51,240 nucleotides of DNA, from the NCBI RefSeq assembly GCF_903819165.1, contig NZ_CAIJCS010000020.1:1-51240 (forward strand), in the 5' to 3' direction. This document shows, one piece after another, positions 24,429 through 32,013 of this stretch. The translations under genes and the position numbers were made by a program. Position 1 is the first letter of the stretch, and the number at the start of each line of letters is the position of its first letter. This DNA comes from Aedoeadaptatus nemausensis (GTDB lineage Bacteria > Bacillota > Clostridia > Tissierellales > Peptoniphilaceae). Under the pieces are notes generated by a model. The model saw only the letters and a list, made by a program, of their open reading frames with translations. It was not told the origin of the DNA and made no database searches.

Positions 24429-24450
24429 AAATTCTGTGAGAAAAGTCACG
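24408..24450 (-). promoter_or_regulatory. Candidate Crp-type operator and class II promoter for asrABC
   Basis: TGTGA-N6-TCACG (24435-24450) matches the Crp consensus TGTGA-N6-TCACA at nine of ten core positions. TAAAAT (24408-24413) predicts a start near 24401, which places the site centre at -41.5, the exact class II spacing. No good -35 is present, as expected for an activator-dependent promoter. Confidence 0.55.
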
Positions 24451-24459
24451 AAATGGAGA

Positions 24460-25143
24460 TTAATCGTCTTTTTTAAAGTAAAACTCCAGTTGGCTGCGAT
24501 CGGGAACGATGAAAGTGCCCCTTTCCTGAATGACGAGCCCGGATTCCAGCAAAGGTTTTAAATTTCTCGAGACGCTTTCGCGACTGGCGCCGATGAGCTC
24601 GGCGAGAAAGGTTGTAGTAATTTTTAAATCGATGGCGACTCCCTGAGCATGCGGGGCAGGATAATCCTTTGAGAGTTTCCATAATTTGGCGGCGATGCGC
24701 TTGTCCAGCCGTACAAAGCCCGAAGAATTTTTAAGTTGGCGATATAATCGGCGCATCCGCAAATTATAAAGATCGATGGTATTTAACGCGAGTACGGGAT
24801 CTTTTTCGATGGCTTCGAATAAGACCTTTTGCTCCAATTTATAGACGACTCCGCCGCGAATGACTCGGCAGGCAATGGAAATGGGATAGGGACGGCGTTC
24901 CGGATAGTTTAAAATTTCCCCGGGGCCCAAAGTAAATATGACTCTTTTATCGCCGGATGAGGATACTTTAAACATGGCGTACTGACCGCTCTCCACCATA
25001 TAAATAGAATCCAATACGTCTCCTTCCGTAAAAAGGAGAGTGTTCGTTTCGGTTTTTTCTCTTACGAGCTTTTTAGAAAGATTGTCGACTGTTTTAGGAT
25101 CCGCGCCATTAAATATATTCAGTCGTTGAGATAAAAAATCCAT
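24460..25143 (-). CDS. Crp/Fnr family transcriptional regulator
   Basis: A 227-residue regulator with an N-terminal cyclic-nucleotide-like beta-roll (about 10-120), a dimer helix (about 118-140) and a C-terminal winged helix. The recognition helix reads SRESVSRNLK, with R188, E189 and R193 at the positions that E. coli Crp uses to read TGTGA. There is no Cys cluster as in Fnr, so direct oxygen sensing through Fe-S is unlikely; the ligand is unknown. It sits directly upstream of asrABC and a TGTGA-type site lies between, so it probably controls sulfite reduction (inference). AAGGTGG precedes the ATG. Confidence 0.93.
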   Translation of the reverse strand: MDFLSQRLNIFNGADPKTVDNLSKKLVREKTETNTLLFTEGDVLDSIYMVESGQYAMFKVSSSGDKRVIFTLGPGEILNYPERRPYPISIACRVIRGGVVYKLEQKVLFEAIEKDPVLALNTIDLYNLRMRRLYRQLKNSSGFVRLDKRIAAKLWKLSKDYPAPHAQGVAIDLKITTTFLAELIGASRESVSRNLKPLLESGLVIQERGTFIVPDRSQLEFYFKKDD

Positions 25144-25171
25144 AATAAACCACCTTTCCCGTAATAAAGAA

Positions 25172-25180
25172 ATTATAGCA
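25172..25180 (-). promoter_or_regulatory. Extended -10 promoter of the crp gene
   Basis: On the minus strand TGC-TATAAT lies 29 bases before the ATG. No matching -35 is seen, but the extended -10 is complete. Confidence 0.6.
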
Positions 25181-25261
25181 TGTTATGGGAAATTATTAGA
25201 GTAGGGTCTGAAGAAGCCGTTAGAAAATAGGGGGATATGCAATGTATTTTAGGGGAAGGGC

Positions 25262-25290
25262 TTGTCAGTCAAGGTGCTATCTTATAAAAT
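25262..25290 (+). promoter_or_regulatory. Promoter of the apbE-hydrogenase operon
   Basis: TTGTCA (25262-25267) and TAAAAT (25285-25290) are 17 bp apart. The predicted start near 25297 leaves a leader of about 128 bases before apbE. Confidence 0.65.
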
Positions 25291-25324
25291 AGATACGTAA
25301 ATCTCTGTGTATTTGATTAAAGGA

Positions 25325-25392
25325 AAATCTATTCAAAGGAGATATTACATCGCCTATTTTGATTTTAAAGGACGGGGCACCCCGTTCTTTTT
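25325..25392 (+). promoter_or_regulatory. Structured leader with intrinsic terminator before apbE (attenuator candidate)
   Basis: AAAATC (25325-25330) can pair with GATTTT (25361-25366), enclosing GGAGAT/ATCGCC with one mismatch. Directly after it comes an 11-bp terminator stem (25367-25377 with 25380-25390), two-base loop CA, and TTTTT. The operon genes start 33 bases later, so transcription must read through. No known riboswitch class was recognised. Confidence 0.55.
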
Positions 25393-25424
25393 CTATGTGT
25401 CGTTTCCTTTATGAAAGGAGTACC

Positions 25425-26543
25425 ATGAAAAAAATAATCCCCATTATATTGGCCTGTCTCTTCCTTGTAACGGCCTGCGGCAATAAAGAGCTAGCCCGTT
25501 ACGAAGCGACCTATTACGATTCTTTCGATACGGTGATCAGCGCTATGGTCTATTCGGAGAGCGAAGAAAAAGGCAATGAATACTTAGAATATATCCATAA
25601 ACGTTATCAGGAACTGGACCGTCTATACAATGGTTTTAAAAACTTCGACGGCGTAACCAATTTAAAGACGCTAAATGACCACGCAGGAAAGGGAAAAGTG
25701 GTCGTGGATAAAGAGCTCTACGATCTTATCGACTATTCGATCAAAGAATATAGAAAGTTCGGCGAGACCAATATTGCACTTGGCGCCGTGACTTCCATCT
25801 GGCAGCGCTACCGTGACCAATACGAAGTAGTACCGGAAGAGGGAACGGAACACGACGATAAAATCTTAAGAGAGGGCCATCCCGATGCCGAGCTTCCCTC
25901 TATGGAAGATCTTCGGGCGGCCAATGAACACACCTCTATCGACGACATTGTACTATATCCGGAGGAGTCGGCGGTAGAGATCAAAGACCCCGAACTCAAA
26001 ATCGACCTGGGTGCCGTGGCCAAAGGATACGCCACGGAAAAAATCGGCGAAGAACTTCGCGAAAAAGGTTGTTCGGCGGCGATTATCAGTGCCGGCGGCA
26101 ATGTAAAAATAATCGGCGCGCCTCCTGAAAAGGAACGGGACTATTTCGGTATCGGCTTGCAAAACCCCGAAGCCGTCATCGGCGGAGCAGAAGGGGCGGA
26201 GAATATGAAAGATATTATTTACGCCAACGACACTTCCATCGTCACCAGCGGGGACTACCAACGGTTTTACATCGTAAATGGCAAGCACTACCATCACTTA
26301 ATCGATCCGGACACCTTAATGCCGGCAGATCACGTGCGTTCGGTTACGATCGTGACCAAAGACAGCGGTTATGCCGACTTTTTATCCACCACCGTGTTCT
26401 GTATGCCCTATGAAAAAGGTCGTGCCCTCGTGGATTCCTTAGACGGAGTGGAAGCGTACTGGATCTTCGAGGACGGAAGTGTGCAATTTACAGAGGGCTT
26501 GAAGGCTTCTTTAGACAGCCAAGGAGCAACGAATGAGAAGTAA
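25425..26543 (+). CDS. apbE: FAD:protein FMN transferase ApbE, lipoprotein
   Basis: A 372-residue exported flavin transferase that attaches FMN to Thr/Ser of target proteins using FAD and Mg2+. The start after AAAGGAG gives a lipoprotein signal with lipobox LVTAC-G; an in-frame upstream ATG overlaps the leader terminator and is rejected. Family motifs: FDTVISAM, IDLGAVAKGYATEKI (FAD site), SAGGNVKIIG, TSGDYQRFY and HHLIDPDTLMPA. The target protein is not evident in this operon, though electron-transfer complexes such as Rnf are common ApbE clients. It overlaps the next gene by 11 bases. The flavin supply could come from ribDEBAH at 41.8 kb. Confidence 0.95.
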   Translation: MKKIIPIILACLFLVTACGNKELARYEATYYDSFDTVISAMVYSESEEKGNEYLEYIHKRYQELDRLYNGFKNFDGVTNLKTLNDHAGKGKVVVDKELYDLIDYSIKEYRKFGETNIALGAVTSIWQRYRDQYEVVPEEGTEHDDKILREGHPDAELPSMEDLRAANEHTSIDDIVLYPEESAVEIKDPELKIDLGAVAKGYATEKIGEELREKGCSAAIISAGGNVKIIGAPPEKERDYFGIGLQNPEAVIGGAEGAENMKDIIYANDTSIVTSGDYQRFYIVNGKHYHHLIDPDTLMPADHVRSVTIVTKDSGYADFLSTTVFCMPYEKGRALVDSLDGVEAYWIFEDGSVQFTEGLKASLDSQGATNEK

Positions 26544-27048
26544 TCTTCTGATCTTGACACTGGCACAGCTTCTGCTGATCCTGGTGTTTTCCGTCATCGG
26601 CATCGCCCTGCATTATGTGCCCGTTTTAGAAAACTTCCTGTATAGCTATATGATATTCCGCATTTTGCCGATTATTCTCATAGTCGCCGTTTATATCGGG
26701 GCGGGCAAATTAATGACTGTGAAATCCTATGCGGAAATGCTGAATCTCTTATTGATCCCGCTGGTTTTTTGGGGGGTCTTTATGACGGTGGCTTTTTTCG
26801 GCGGCGGAAGCGAGGCATTTTTACGTGGACCCTTTCGCTCTATGTGGCGCTTTCCAATGGATGTGACCATGTTGCCTCAAGTGATTTCCATGGGGCTTTT
26901 GCGCCTTCCCTACGAGCCGAAGACCCATTTGGTCTTCGCCTTTATTCCCCAAGCTCTTAGCGGAATCGTGGCATGGTACGGCATGCGTCGTTATCGTAAA
27001 TTGGCGACCCTTCGAAGACGTCGCGCAGAGAGAGAAGAAAGAAGGTAA
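26533..27048 (+). CDS. Small integral membrane protein, unknown function
   Basis: A 171-residue protein I do not recognise. It has about four or five hydrophobic segments (near 5-27, 40-58, 68-92, 110-122 and 130-148) and a very basic C-terminus (RRYRKLATLRRRRAEREERR), which points to a cytoplasmic tail. The start overlaps apbE by 11 bases, so translation is coupled. No FMN-binding motif for an ApbE client was found. Confidence 0.85.
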   Translation: MRSNLLILTLAQLLLILVFSVIGIALHYVPVLENFLYSYMIFRILPIILIVAVYIGAGKLMTVKSYAEMLNLLLIPLVFWGVFMTVAFFGGGSEAFLRGPFRSMWRFPMDVTMLPQVISMGLLRLPYEPKTHLVFAFIPQALSGIVAWYGMRRYRKLATLRRRRAEREERR

Positions 27049-27051
27049 ATT

Positions 27052-27567
27052 ATGTATCGTTACGATATGGAAAAATTATTCAATACAAGCATCGATGCCT
27101 TAAATAAAAAAGGCGTCACCATCCGAGATATTGCAGAAGTTGTGTACGAGTTGCAAAAAGACTACGGCCCCATTACAATGGAAGTGTGTGAAGAAAATGT
27201 CTTGGCAGTGCTTCGCAAGCGTGAGACCATTCACGCCGTGTTGACGGCCCTCGCCATCGACAAAGCGGTGGATCAAAAACTGTTCGACGAACCCATCCAG
27301 TCCATCATCGAAGACGACGAAGGGCTCTATGGAATCGACGAAGTGTTGAGTCTTTCCGTTGTAAACATTTACGGCTCCATCGGCCTTACCAATTTCGGCT
27401 ATTTAGACAAGAAGAAAATCGGCATTATCGACAAACTCGATAAAATGAAGGGAAAAGAAGTTACGACCTTTACCGACGACTTAGTGGCGGCCATCGCTGC
27501 GGCGGCAGCCAGTCGATTAGCCCACAGTAATCAAACAATGAAAGAAGGTAATAAACATGAAGCGTAA
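27052..27567 (+). CDS. yutG: Phosphatidylglycerophosphatase A family protein (YutG-like)
   Basis: A 171-residue protein of the PgpA/YutG family. Family-typical stretches are KKGVTIRDIAEVVYELQ, DDEGLYGIDEVLSLSVVNI and YGSIGLTNFGYLDKKKIG, then TFTDDLVAAIAAAAASRLAH. PgpA dephosphorylates phosphatidylglycerophosphate in phospholipid synthesis, but enzymatic activity of the YutG branch is less certain. Its placement among redox genes is not explained by that role. Three-base gap to the gene before; 11-base overlap with queT. Confidence 0.88.
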   Translation: MYRYDMEKLFNTSIDALNKKGVTIRDIAEVVYELQKDYGPITMEVCEENVLAVLRKRETIHAVLTALAIDKAVDQKLFDEPIQSIIEDDEGLYGIDEVLSLSVVNIYGSIGLTNFGYLDKKKIGIIDKLDKMKGKEVTTFTDDLVAAIAAAAASRLAHSNQTMKEGNKHEA

Positions 27568-28054
27568 ACTTACAACCCGCTGGATCGCTACGACGGCAGT
27601 ATTGGCTGCCGTGTACTACGCCTTGACCGTAGTATTTTCACCTATTTCTTACGGACCCATTCAATTCCGCGTATCGGAAGTGATGAATATGTTGGTCTTC
27701 TTTAATCCCGGCTTCGCACCGGGTATCGTATTGGGAGTCTTTCTATCCAATATTACATCGCCCCTAGGGGCTTATGATCTCGTGTTCGGAACATTCCACA
27801 CGGCGATCAGCCTCTATTTCATGAGTAAGGTCCACAATAAGTGGGTGGCCAGTTTAATGCCGGCCCTATTTGCGTGGATTATCGGTTTTGAGTTAGTTCT
27901 AGCTTTCGGCGGCGGAATCGTCGGCTTCTTAACCATGAGTCTTTCCGTAGCGGCCAGCGAGGTCATTATCTGCACATTGATCAGCGTTCCCGTTTACGAA
28001 GTACTCCAAAAGAACCCGGGCTTTCGATCCATTGTCAACAAGAACCCTCAATAG
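27557..28054 (+). CDS. queT: QueT family transporter (queuosine precursor uptake)
   Basis: A 165-residue membrane protein with about five helices and the QueT/DUF988 pattern: TAVLAAVYYALTVVFSPISYGPIQFRVSE and PGIVLGVFLSNITSPLGAYDLVFGT. QueT is the substrate-binding part of an energy-coupling factor transporter for queuosine precursors (preQ1, preQ0 or queuine). The energising EcfAA'T module is not in the window. In other Firmicutes queT often follows a preQ1 riboswitch; none was recognised in this operon's leader. Confidence 0.92.
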   Translation: MKRKLTTRWIATTAVLAAVYYALTVVFSPISYGPIQFRVSEVMNMLVFFNPGFAPGIVLGVFLSNITSPLGAYDLVFGTFHTAISLYFMSKVHNKWVASLMPALFAWIIGFELVLAFGGGIVGFLTMSLSVAASEVIICTLISVPVYEVLQKNPGFRSIVNKNPQ

Positions 28055-28076
28055 GATTCTGTAGATAGGAGAATGT

Positions 28077-28337
28077 ATGGAAGTAAAAGTTTGTGTCGGT
28101 GCACGCTGCACCATGATGGGCTCGAGCCACATGCTCGATGAATTGGAAGATTTACAAGAACAATTTTTTGAAGAAGGCGAACTGGAAATCGTCAAGAAGA
28201 ATTGCTACGGAGTCTGCAAATCCGACGGCATTGAAAAAACACCGGTTGTCAGTATCGACGGCGAATTAATTACCGCTGCTAAAACACAAGAGGTTTGTGA
28301 AGAAGTCATGCGCCGCGCCGGAAAGATCGAAAAGTAG
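28077..28337 (+). CDS. Thioredoxin-like [2Fe-2S] ferredoxin
   Basis: An 86-residue protein with the four-Cys pattern of NuoE-type thioredoxin-like ferredoxins: C6-x4-C11 (VCVGARC) and a second pair in CYGVC. In NuoE or HoxE relatives these bind one [2Fe-2S] cluster. It lies 11 bases before the hydrogenase gene, which suggests it passes electrons to or from that enzyme (inference). Confidence 0.88.
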   Translation: MEVKVCVGARCTMMGSSHMLDELEDLQEQFFEEGELEIVKKNCYGVCKSDGIEKTPVVSIDGELITAAKTQEVCEEVMRRAGKIEK

Positions 28338-28348
28338 GGGGTAGTTCA

Positions 28349-29860
28349 TTGAAAGAAAGTTACGCAAGTGTAATGGGTCTTCGCAGACTCGTATTTGCCG
28401 AGGTTGCGAAGATCGCATTTACCGATACACCGTTAGAAGAATTAGAAACCGTCGGCTACAGACTCTATCCGGGCAACACGCCGGACGATTTTGAAGACGT
28501 GTTCCGCAAGCGTGCCATCGCCGAGGAAATGATTCGTCTGGCCATGGGCATGGACTTAAGAGACTACGGAGAATACATACCGGTAACCGACGGCTTCAAC
28601 GATGTAGACGTAGCCACGAGTATCTTTGAACCGCCGTTGGTAGACGTCATTAAATTTGCCTGTGAGGCCTGTCCCACCCGTGCCCTTACCGTTACGAACA
28701 ATTGCCGTAAATGTATGGCACACCCCTGTACCAATGTGTGTCCGGTCAACGCCGTGAGCATCGGCAAAAACGGTGCCGTCATCGATCAGGAAAAATGCGT
28801 AAAATGTGGCCGCTGCGAACGCACCTGCCCCTACAACGCCATCGTCGAATACGACCGCCCCTGTGCTTCCGTTTGCGGTGTCGGCGCTATCGAAAGCGAC
28901 GACATGGGACGTGCAGTGATCAATCACGACAAATGTGTAGGCTGCGGTCGTTGCGTCGTACAATGCCCCTGGGGCGCTGTCGGCGACAAGACCATGATCT
29001 ATCAACTGGCGAAAGCCTTGAAACAAAAAGATAAACGCATTTACGCCATTCCCGCACCGAGTTACATCGGTCAATTCGGAGCGAACACCACTCCGGAGCA
29101 AGTGCGCGCGGCAATGCAAGAGCTGGGCTTCGAAGATATGATCGAAGTAGGCCTCGGCGCCGACTATACCACCCTTCACGAAGCCAAGGAATACCTGGAG
29201 CGCGTGCCGAAGGAAATCCCCTTCATGGGTACGAGCTGCTGCCACTCCTGGACACTTCTCATCGAATACAAGTTCCCCGAACTGAAAGATTACGTTTCCG
29301 ACTCGGGAAGCCCCATGCGCTATACGGCGGAGCACATTAAAAAGAAAGATCCCGACGCACTCGTATGTTTCGTGGGACCCTGTACGTCGAAAAAAGTGGA
29401 ATCCATTACCAGCGATGTAAAAGAATACGTCGACTTCGTCATCACCTTCGAAGAACTCATGGGCATGTTCGTCTCCATGGATATCGAACCTTCCGAAATC
29501 GAAACGGAAGAAGGGGAAGTGGAATCCTCCTCCTCGGCGAGAGGATACGCCATGGCAGGCGGCGTAGCGGCAGCGGTAAAAGAAGTTGCCGAACGCATCG
29601 ACCCCGAGCGCAATATTCAAATCGAAGGCGCCAACTCCTTGAAAGAATGTATCCGTATGCTTCAAATGGCGAAAGCCGGACGAAAAGACGGATACCTGCT
29701 CGAAGGTATGGCATGTGAAGGCGGATGTATTGCCGGAATGGGTACCATCGCCTCCACCACTCGCGTTCGTAAAGCCGTCAACAACTATATGAAAGATTCG
29801 GAGTACAAAACACCGCTCGAAAATGAATTGGTGGACGACTCCTTAAAAGACTTCAGCTAA
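28349..29860 (+). CDS. Monomeric [FeFe] hydrogenase, group B-like
   Basis: A 503-residue enzyme with a TTG start after AGGGGG. The N-terminal part has [4Fe-4S] motifs at about 119-131 (CRKCMAHPCTNVC), 150-160 (CVKCGRCERTC) and 196-206 (CVGCGRCVVQC), plus extra Cys at 105/108 and 172/176. H-cluster ligands are C298, C345, C456 and C460, in TSCCHSW, GPCTSKKVE and EGMACEGGC. The proton-relay Cys (C297) is kept. The motifs differ from classical group A enzymes (His for Pro in L1, Gly for Met in L2, and no GGGQP in L3), which fits group B. Physiological direction and partner are unknown; the preceding small ferredoxin is the best candidate. Confidence 0.93.
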   Translation: MKESYASVMGLRRLVFAEVAKIAFTDTPLEELETVGYRLYPGNTPDDFEDVFRKRAIAEEMIRLAMGMDLRDYGEYIPVTDGFNDVDVATSIFEPPLVDVIKFACEACPTRALTVTNNCRKCMAHPCTNVCPVNAVSIGKNGAVIDQEKCVKCGRCERTCPYNAIVEYDRPCASVCGVGAIESDDMGRAVINHDKCVGCGRCVVQCPWGAVGDKTMIYQLAKALKQKDKRIYAIPAPSYIGQFGANTTPEQVRAAMQELGFEDMIEVGLGADYTTLHEAKEYLERVPKEIPFMGTSCCHSWTLLIEYKFPELKDYVSDSGSPMRYTAEHIKKKDPDALVCFVGPCTSKKVESITSDVKEYVDFVITFEELMGMFVSMDIEPSEIETEEGEVESSSSARGYAMAGGVAAAVKEVAERIDPERNIQIEGANSLKECIRMLQMAKAGRKDGYLLEGMACEGGCIAGMGTIASTTRVRKAVNNYMKDSEYKTPLENELVDDSLKDFS

Positions 29861-29867
29861 TATAAGA

Positions 29868-29900
29868 GAATTCCTCGATCGAAAGGTCGGGGGATTTTTT
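29868..29900 (+). terminator. Terminator of the apbE-hydrogenase operon
   Basis: A 12-bp stem AATTCCTCGATC/GGTCGGGGGATT with GAAA loop and a run of seven T. Confidence 0.92.
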
Positions 29901-30367
29901 TGTATCTGTAATGAATTTAGTGGAGTATCGATTACTCTTTGGCAATATAGAGAACATCTATATGTTTATAAAAATTTTTAAATTTAACAATAGGTTCACA
30001 AATCGTTGAGAACATATGGAAAATCATGATATATTTGAGCCGTAACGGTAAGATATTCATTTAGTTGCTTAGAGTTTTAAAGAGTCGAAGGTTTTTATAA
30101 TTTTTTTAAAAACAAGAATTAGATCAATGTCTTAAATACAGGTTACAGAAGGGGAAATGCTGACAGAAAGAGTAAGTATAGTCAAATGATTGTTGCCGGC
30201 TATAAATATTGGATCTATATCATGAATAGAATGAGGTATCTCACAGGGAACTTTCATTTTTGGCGTAAGCGTAATATTTATGTCCGAAAATCTATATGAT
30301 TGAAGCTTATCTTCAATAGTCATTTATAAGTTATAGCATTACTATTAGGAATCAAGGTAGATAGAAT
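29901..30367. other. AT-rich intergenic region upstream of metNIQ
   Basis: 467 bp, clearly more AT-rich than the preceding operon. I see no S-box, T-box or other known methionine control element, although the genes downstream would predict one. A minus-strand open frame (30132-30323, 63 codons) has no ribosome binding site and no recognisable product. The promoter of metN is not obvious. Confidence 0.5.
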
Positions 30368-31318
30368 ATGATCGAGATTAAAAATCTTCATAAAAGCTTT
30401 GGTAATTATAAAGCGGTAGACGATGTAAGTTTATCCATAAAAGAGGGAGAAGTTTTCGGGATCATAGGAGAAAGTGGTTCGGGAAAATCAACTTTATTGA
30501 GATGTATTAATGGGTTGATTCCGGTGGACAGCGGCAGTGTCAATATCGATGGTGTTAATGTTCAAAAATTGCCTCACGATGAACTGTTGGATTTCCGAAA
30601 AAACATAGGGATGATTTTCCAACAGTTTTCCTTAGTTAATCGTCTAAATGTTTATCAAAACATTAGCTTACCTTTAAAAATAGAAGGTGTTAGCGAAGAG
30701 GAGATCCGAGAAAAGGTATCAAAAATAGCAAAGATTGTCGGTCTGGATGATAAGTTGGAAAATAGACCATCGGAACTATCGGGAGGTCAGAAACAAAGGG
30801 TAGCCATAGCTCGTGCCCTTGTAACCGACCCTAAAATCATTTTATCCGATGAATCCACATCGGCACTGGACCCTCAAAATACGGAATCAATTCTGAATCT
30901 GTTCAAAGAACTAAATCGGGAATTAAAGGTCACCATCGTTATGGTTTCTCACGAACTGGATGCTATACGCAGCGTGTGTGATCGGGTAATGAAGTTTGAA
31001 AAAGGAAAAATTCGACAAATCTGTACCCCCGAAGAGCTGATCAGAGAAGAGCTTCATAAAAAACAAATTATTTTTAATGAAGAACAATATAGCTGTTTTG
31101 ACGTTATCATAGACGATACACATGATACGCGTTTTATTTCAGCATTAGCGAGAGAGCTTGGTACAGATATTATGATTTATGAAACGAAAGGCTATAAGTT
31201 CAAAGATAAAAGCAGTATGTTTTTCAGATTATTGATACCAAAGGAATATAGTCATTCAGTTTCTGAATATATGGATTCTTTTAATGTCTGGTGGTGTGAA
31301 TATGGTAAAAACAAATAG
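30368..31318 (+). CDS. metN: Methionine ABC transporter, ATP-binding protein MetN
   Basis: A 316-residue ATPase energising methionine uptake. Walker A GESGSGKST at 34-42, signature LSGGQKQRVAIARAL near 137-151, Walker B KIILSDESTSAL; the usual D-E after the hydrophobic strand is present as SDE. The C-terminal about 90 residues form the NIL domain that senses methionine and inhibits transport. The ribosome binding site AAGGTAGA is weak. Base composition is more AT-rich than flanking operons. It overlaps metI by 17 bases. Confidence 0.95.
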   Translation: MIEIKNLHKSFGNYKAVDDVSLSIKEGEVFGIIGESGSGKSTLLRCINGLIPVDSGSVNIDGVNVQKLPHDELLDFRKNIGMIFQQFSLVNRLNVYQNISLPLKIEGVSEEEIREKVSKIAKIVGLDDKLENRPSELSGGQKQRVAIARALVTDPKIILSDESTSALDPQNTESILNLFKELNRELKVTIVMVSHELDAIRSVCDRVMKFEKGKIRQICTPEELIREELHKKQIIFNEEQYSCFDVIIDDTHDTRFISALARELGTDIMIYETKGYKFKDKSSMFFRLLIPKEYSHSVSEYMDSFNVWWCEYGKNK

Positions 31319-31985
31319 CTTTAGCGAATGGCTTAAATTTACACAAGATCTCATATTACCGGCGACACTTGCGACAATCCGACTAGTCGTTTTAGTCGTG
31401 ATCATAGGATATGCCCTCGGCTTTTTAGTGGGTTGTGTACTATATATATACTCACCGAATGGGTTAAACCCCAATAGTAAGATCTACAAGATTGCAAACC
31501 TTCTTGTAAATGTTGTAAGGAGCATACCTATATTGATTTTGATTGTAGCCTTGATCCCCGTTACGAGGGCGATTATCGGAACGTCTGTCGGGCCCAATGC
31601 AGTAATCATCCCTCTATCCCTTGCGGCTACCGCTTTTATAGCAAGATATCTTGAGACTATTTTTAACTCTGTAGATCGTCAAACCATAGAGGCGGCGCGA
31701 TCTTTCGGAGCGAGTAATAAAGATATTATGCGTTATATAGTCGTAAGAGAATCTATTCCCGGAATGATATCAACACTTACTTTGGCAACGATTAATAATA
31801 TCGCCGGATCTACAATAGCAGGTGCAGTCGGCGGTGGGGGAATCGGAGCTATAGCCATAAACTATGGTTACCAAAGCTTTAATAACGCCATTTTATATAC
31901 ATCTGTCGTTTTGTTATATTTGATGGTGCAAGCTGTTCAGTCCGTCGGTAATAGAATTTATGAAAAGCAAATAAGAGAGTCGTAG
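31302..31985 (+). CDS. metI: Methionine ABC transporter, permease MetI
   Basis: A 227-residue permease with about five to six helices and the BPD permease EAA loop EAARSFGASNKDIMRYIVVRE. The start at the ATG giving MVKTNSFSEW is chosen because GGTGGTG lies just upstream; an ATG six codons earlier has no site. LGFLVGCVLYIYSPNGL and RSIPILILIVALIP are MetI-typical. Translation is coupled to metN. Confidence 0.94.
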   Translation: MVKTNSFSEWLKFTQDLILPATLATIRLVVLVVIIGYALGFLVGCVLYIYSPNGLNPNSKIYKIANLLVNVVRSIPILILIVALIPVTRAIIGTSVGPNAVIIPLSLAATAFIARYLETIFNSVDRQTIEAARSFGASNKDIMRYIVVRESIPGMISTLTLATINNIAGSTIAGAVGGGGIGAIAINYGYQSFNNAILYTSVVLLYLMVQAVQSVGNRIYEKQIRES

Positions 31986-32013
31986 TGTAAAACATAAAAA
32001 ACAGGAGGTTCTT

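Noticed and set aside
25297-25424. preQ1 riboswitch for the queT-containing operon
   Set aside because: The leader does not show the short C-rich/A-rich pattern of preQ1 class I or a convincing class II fold; it is reported only as an unclassified attenuator.
28556-29665. Long open frame (369 codons) on the minus strand inside the hydrogenase gene
   Set aside because: It is antisense to a protein with complete iron-sulfur and H-cluster motifs, has no ribosome binding site, and its peptide is rich in His, Phe and Ala as expected for a mirror of a conserved gene.
30132-30323. 63-codon minus-strand frame upstream of metN
   Set aside because: No ribosome binding site or recognisable motif; kept only as a note in the description of the gap.
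29901-30367. SAM (S-box) or methionine T-box leader for metNIQ
   Set aside because: I looked for the conserved S-box core and for the T-box GGGTGG sequence and found neither.
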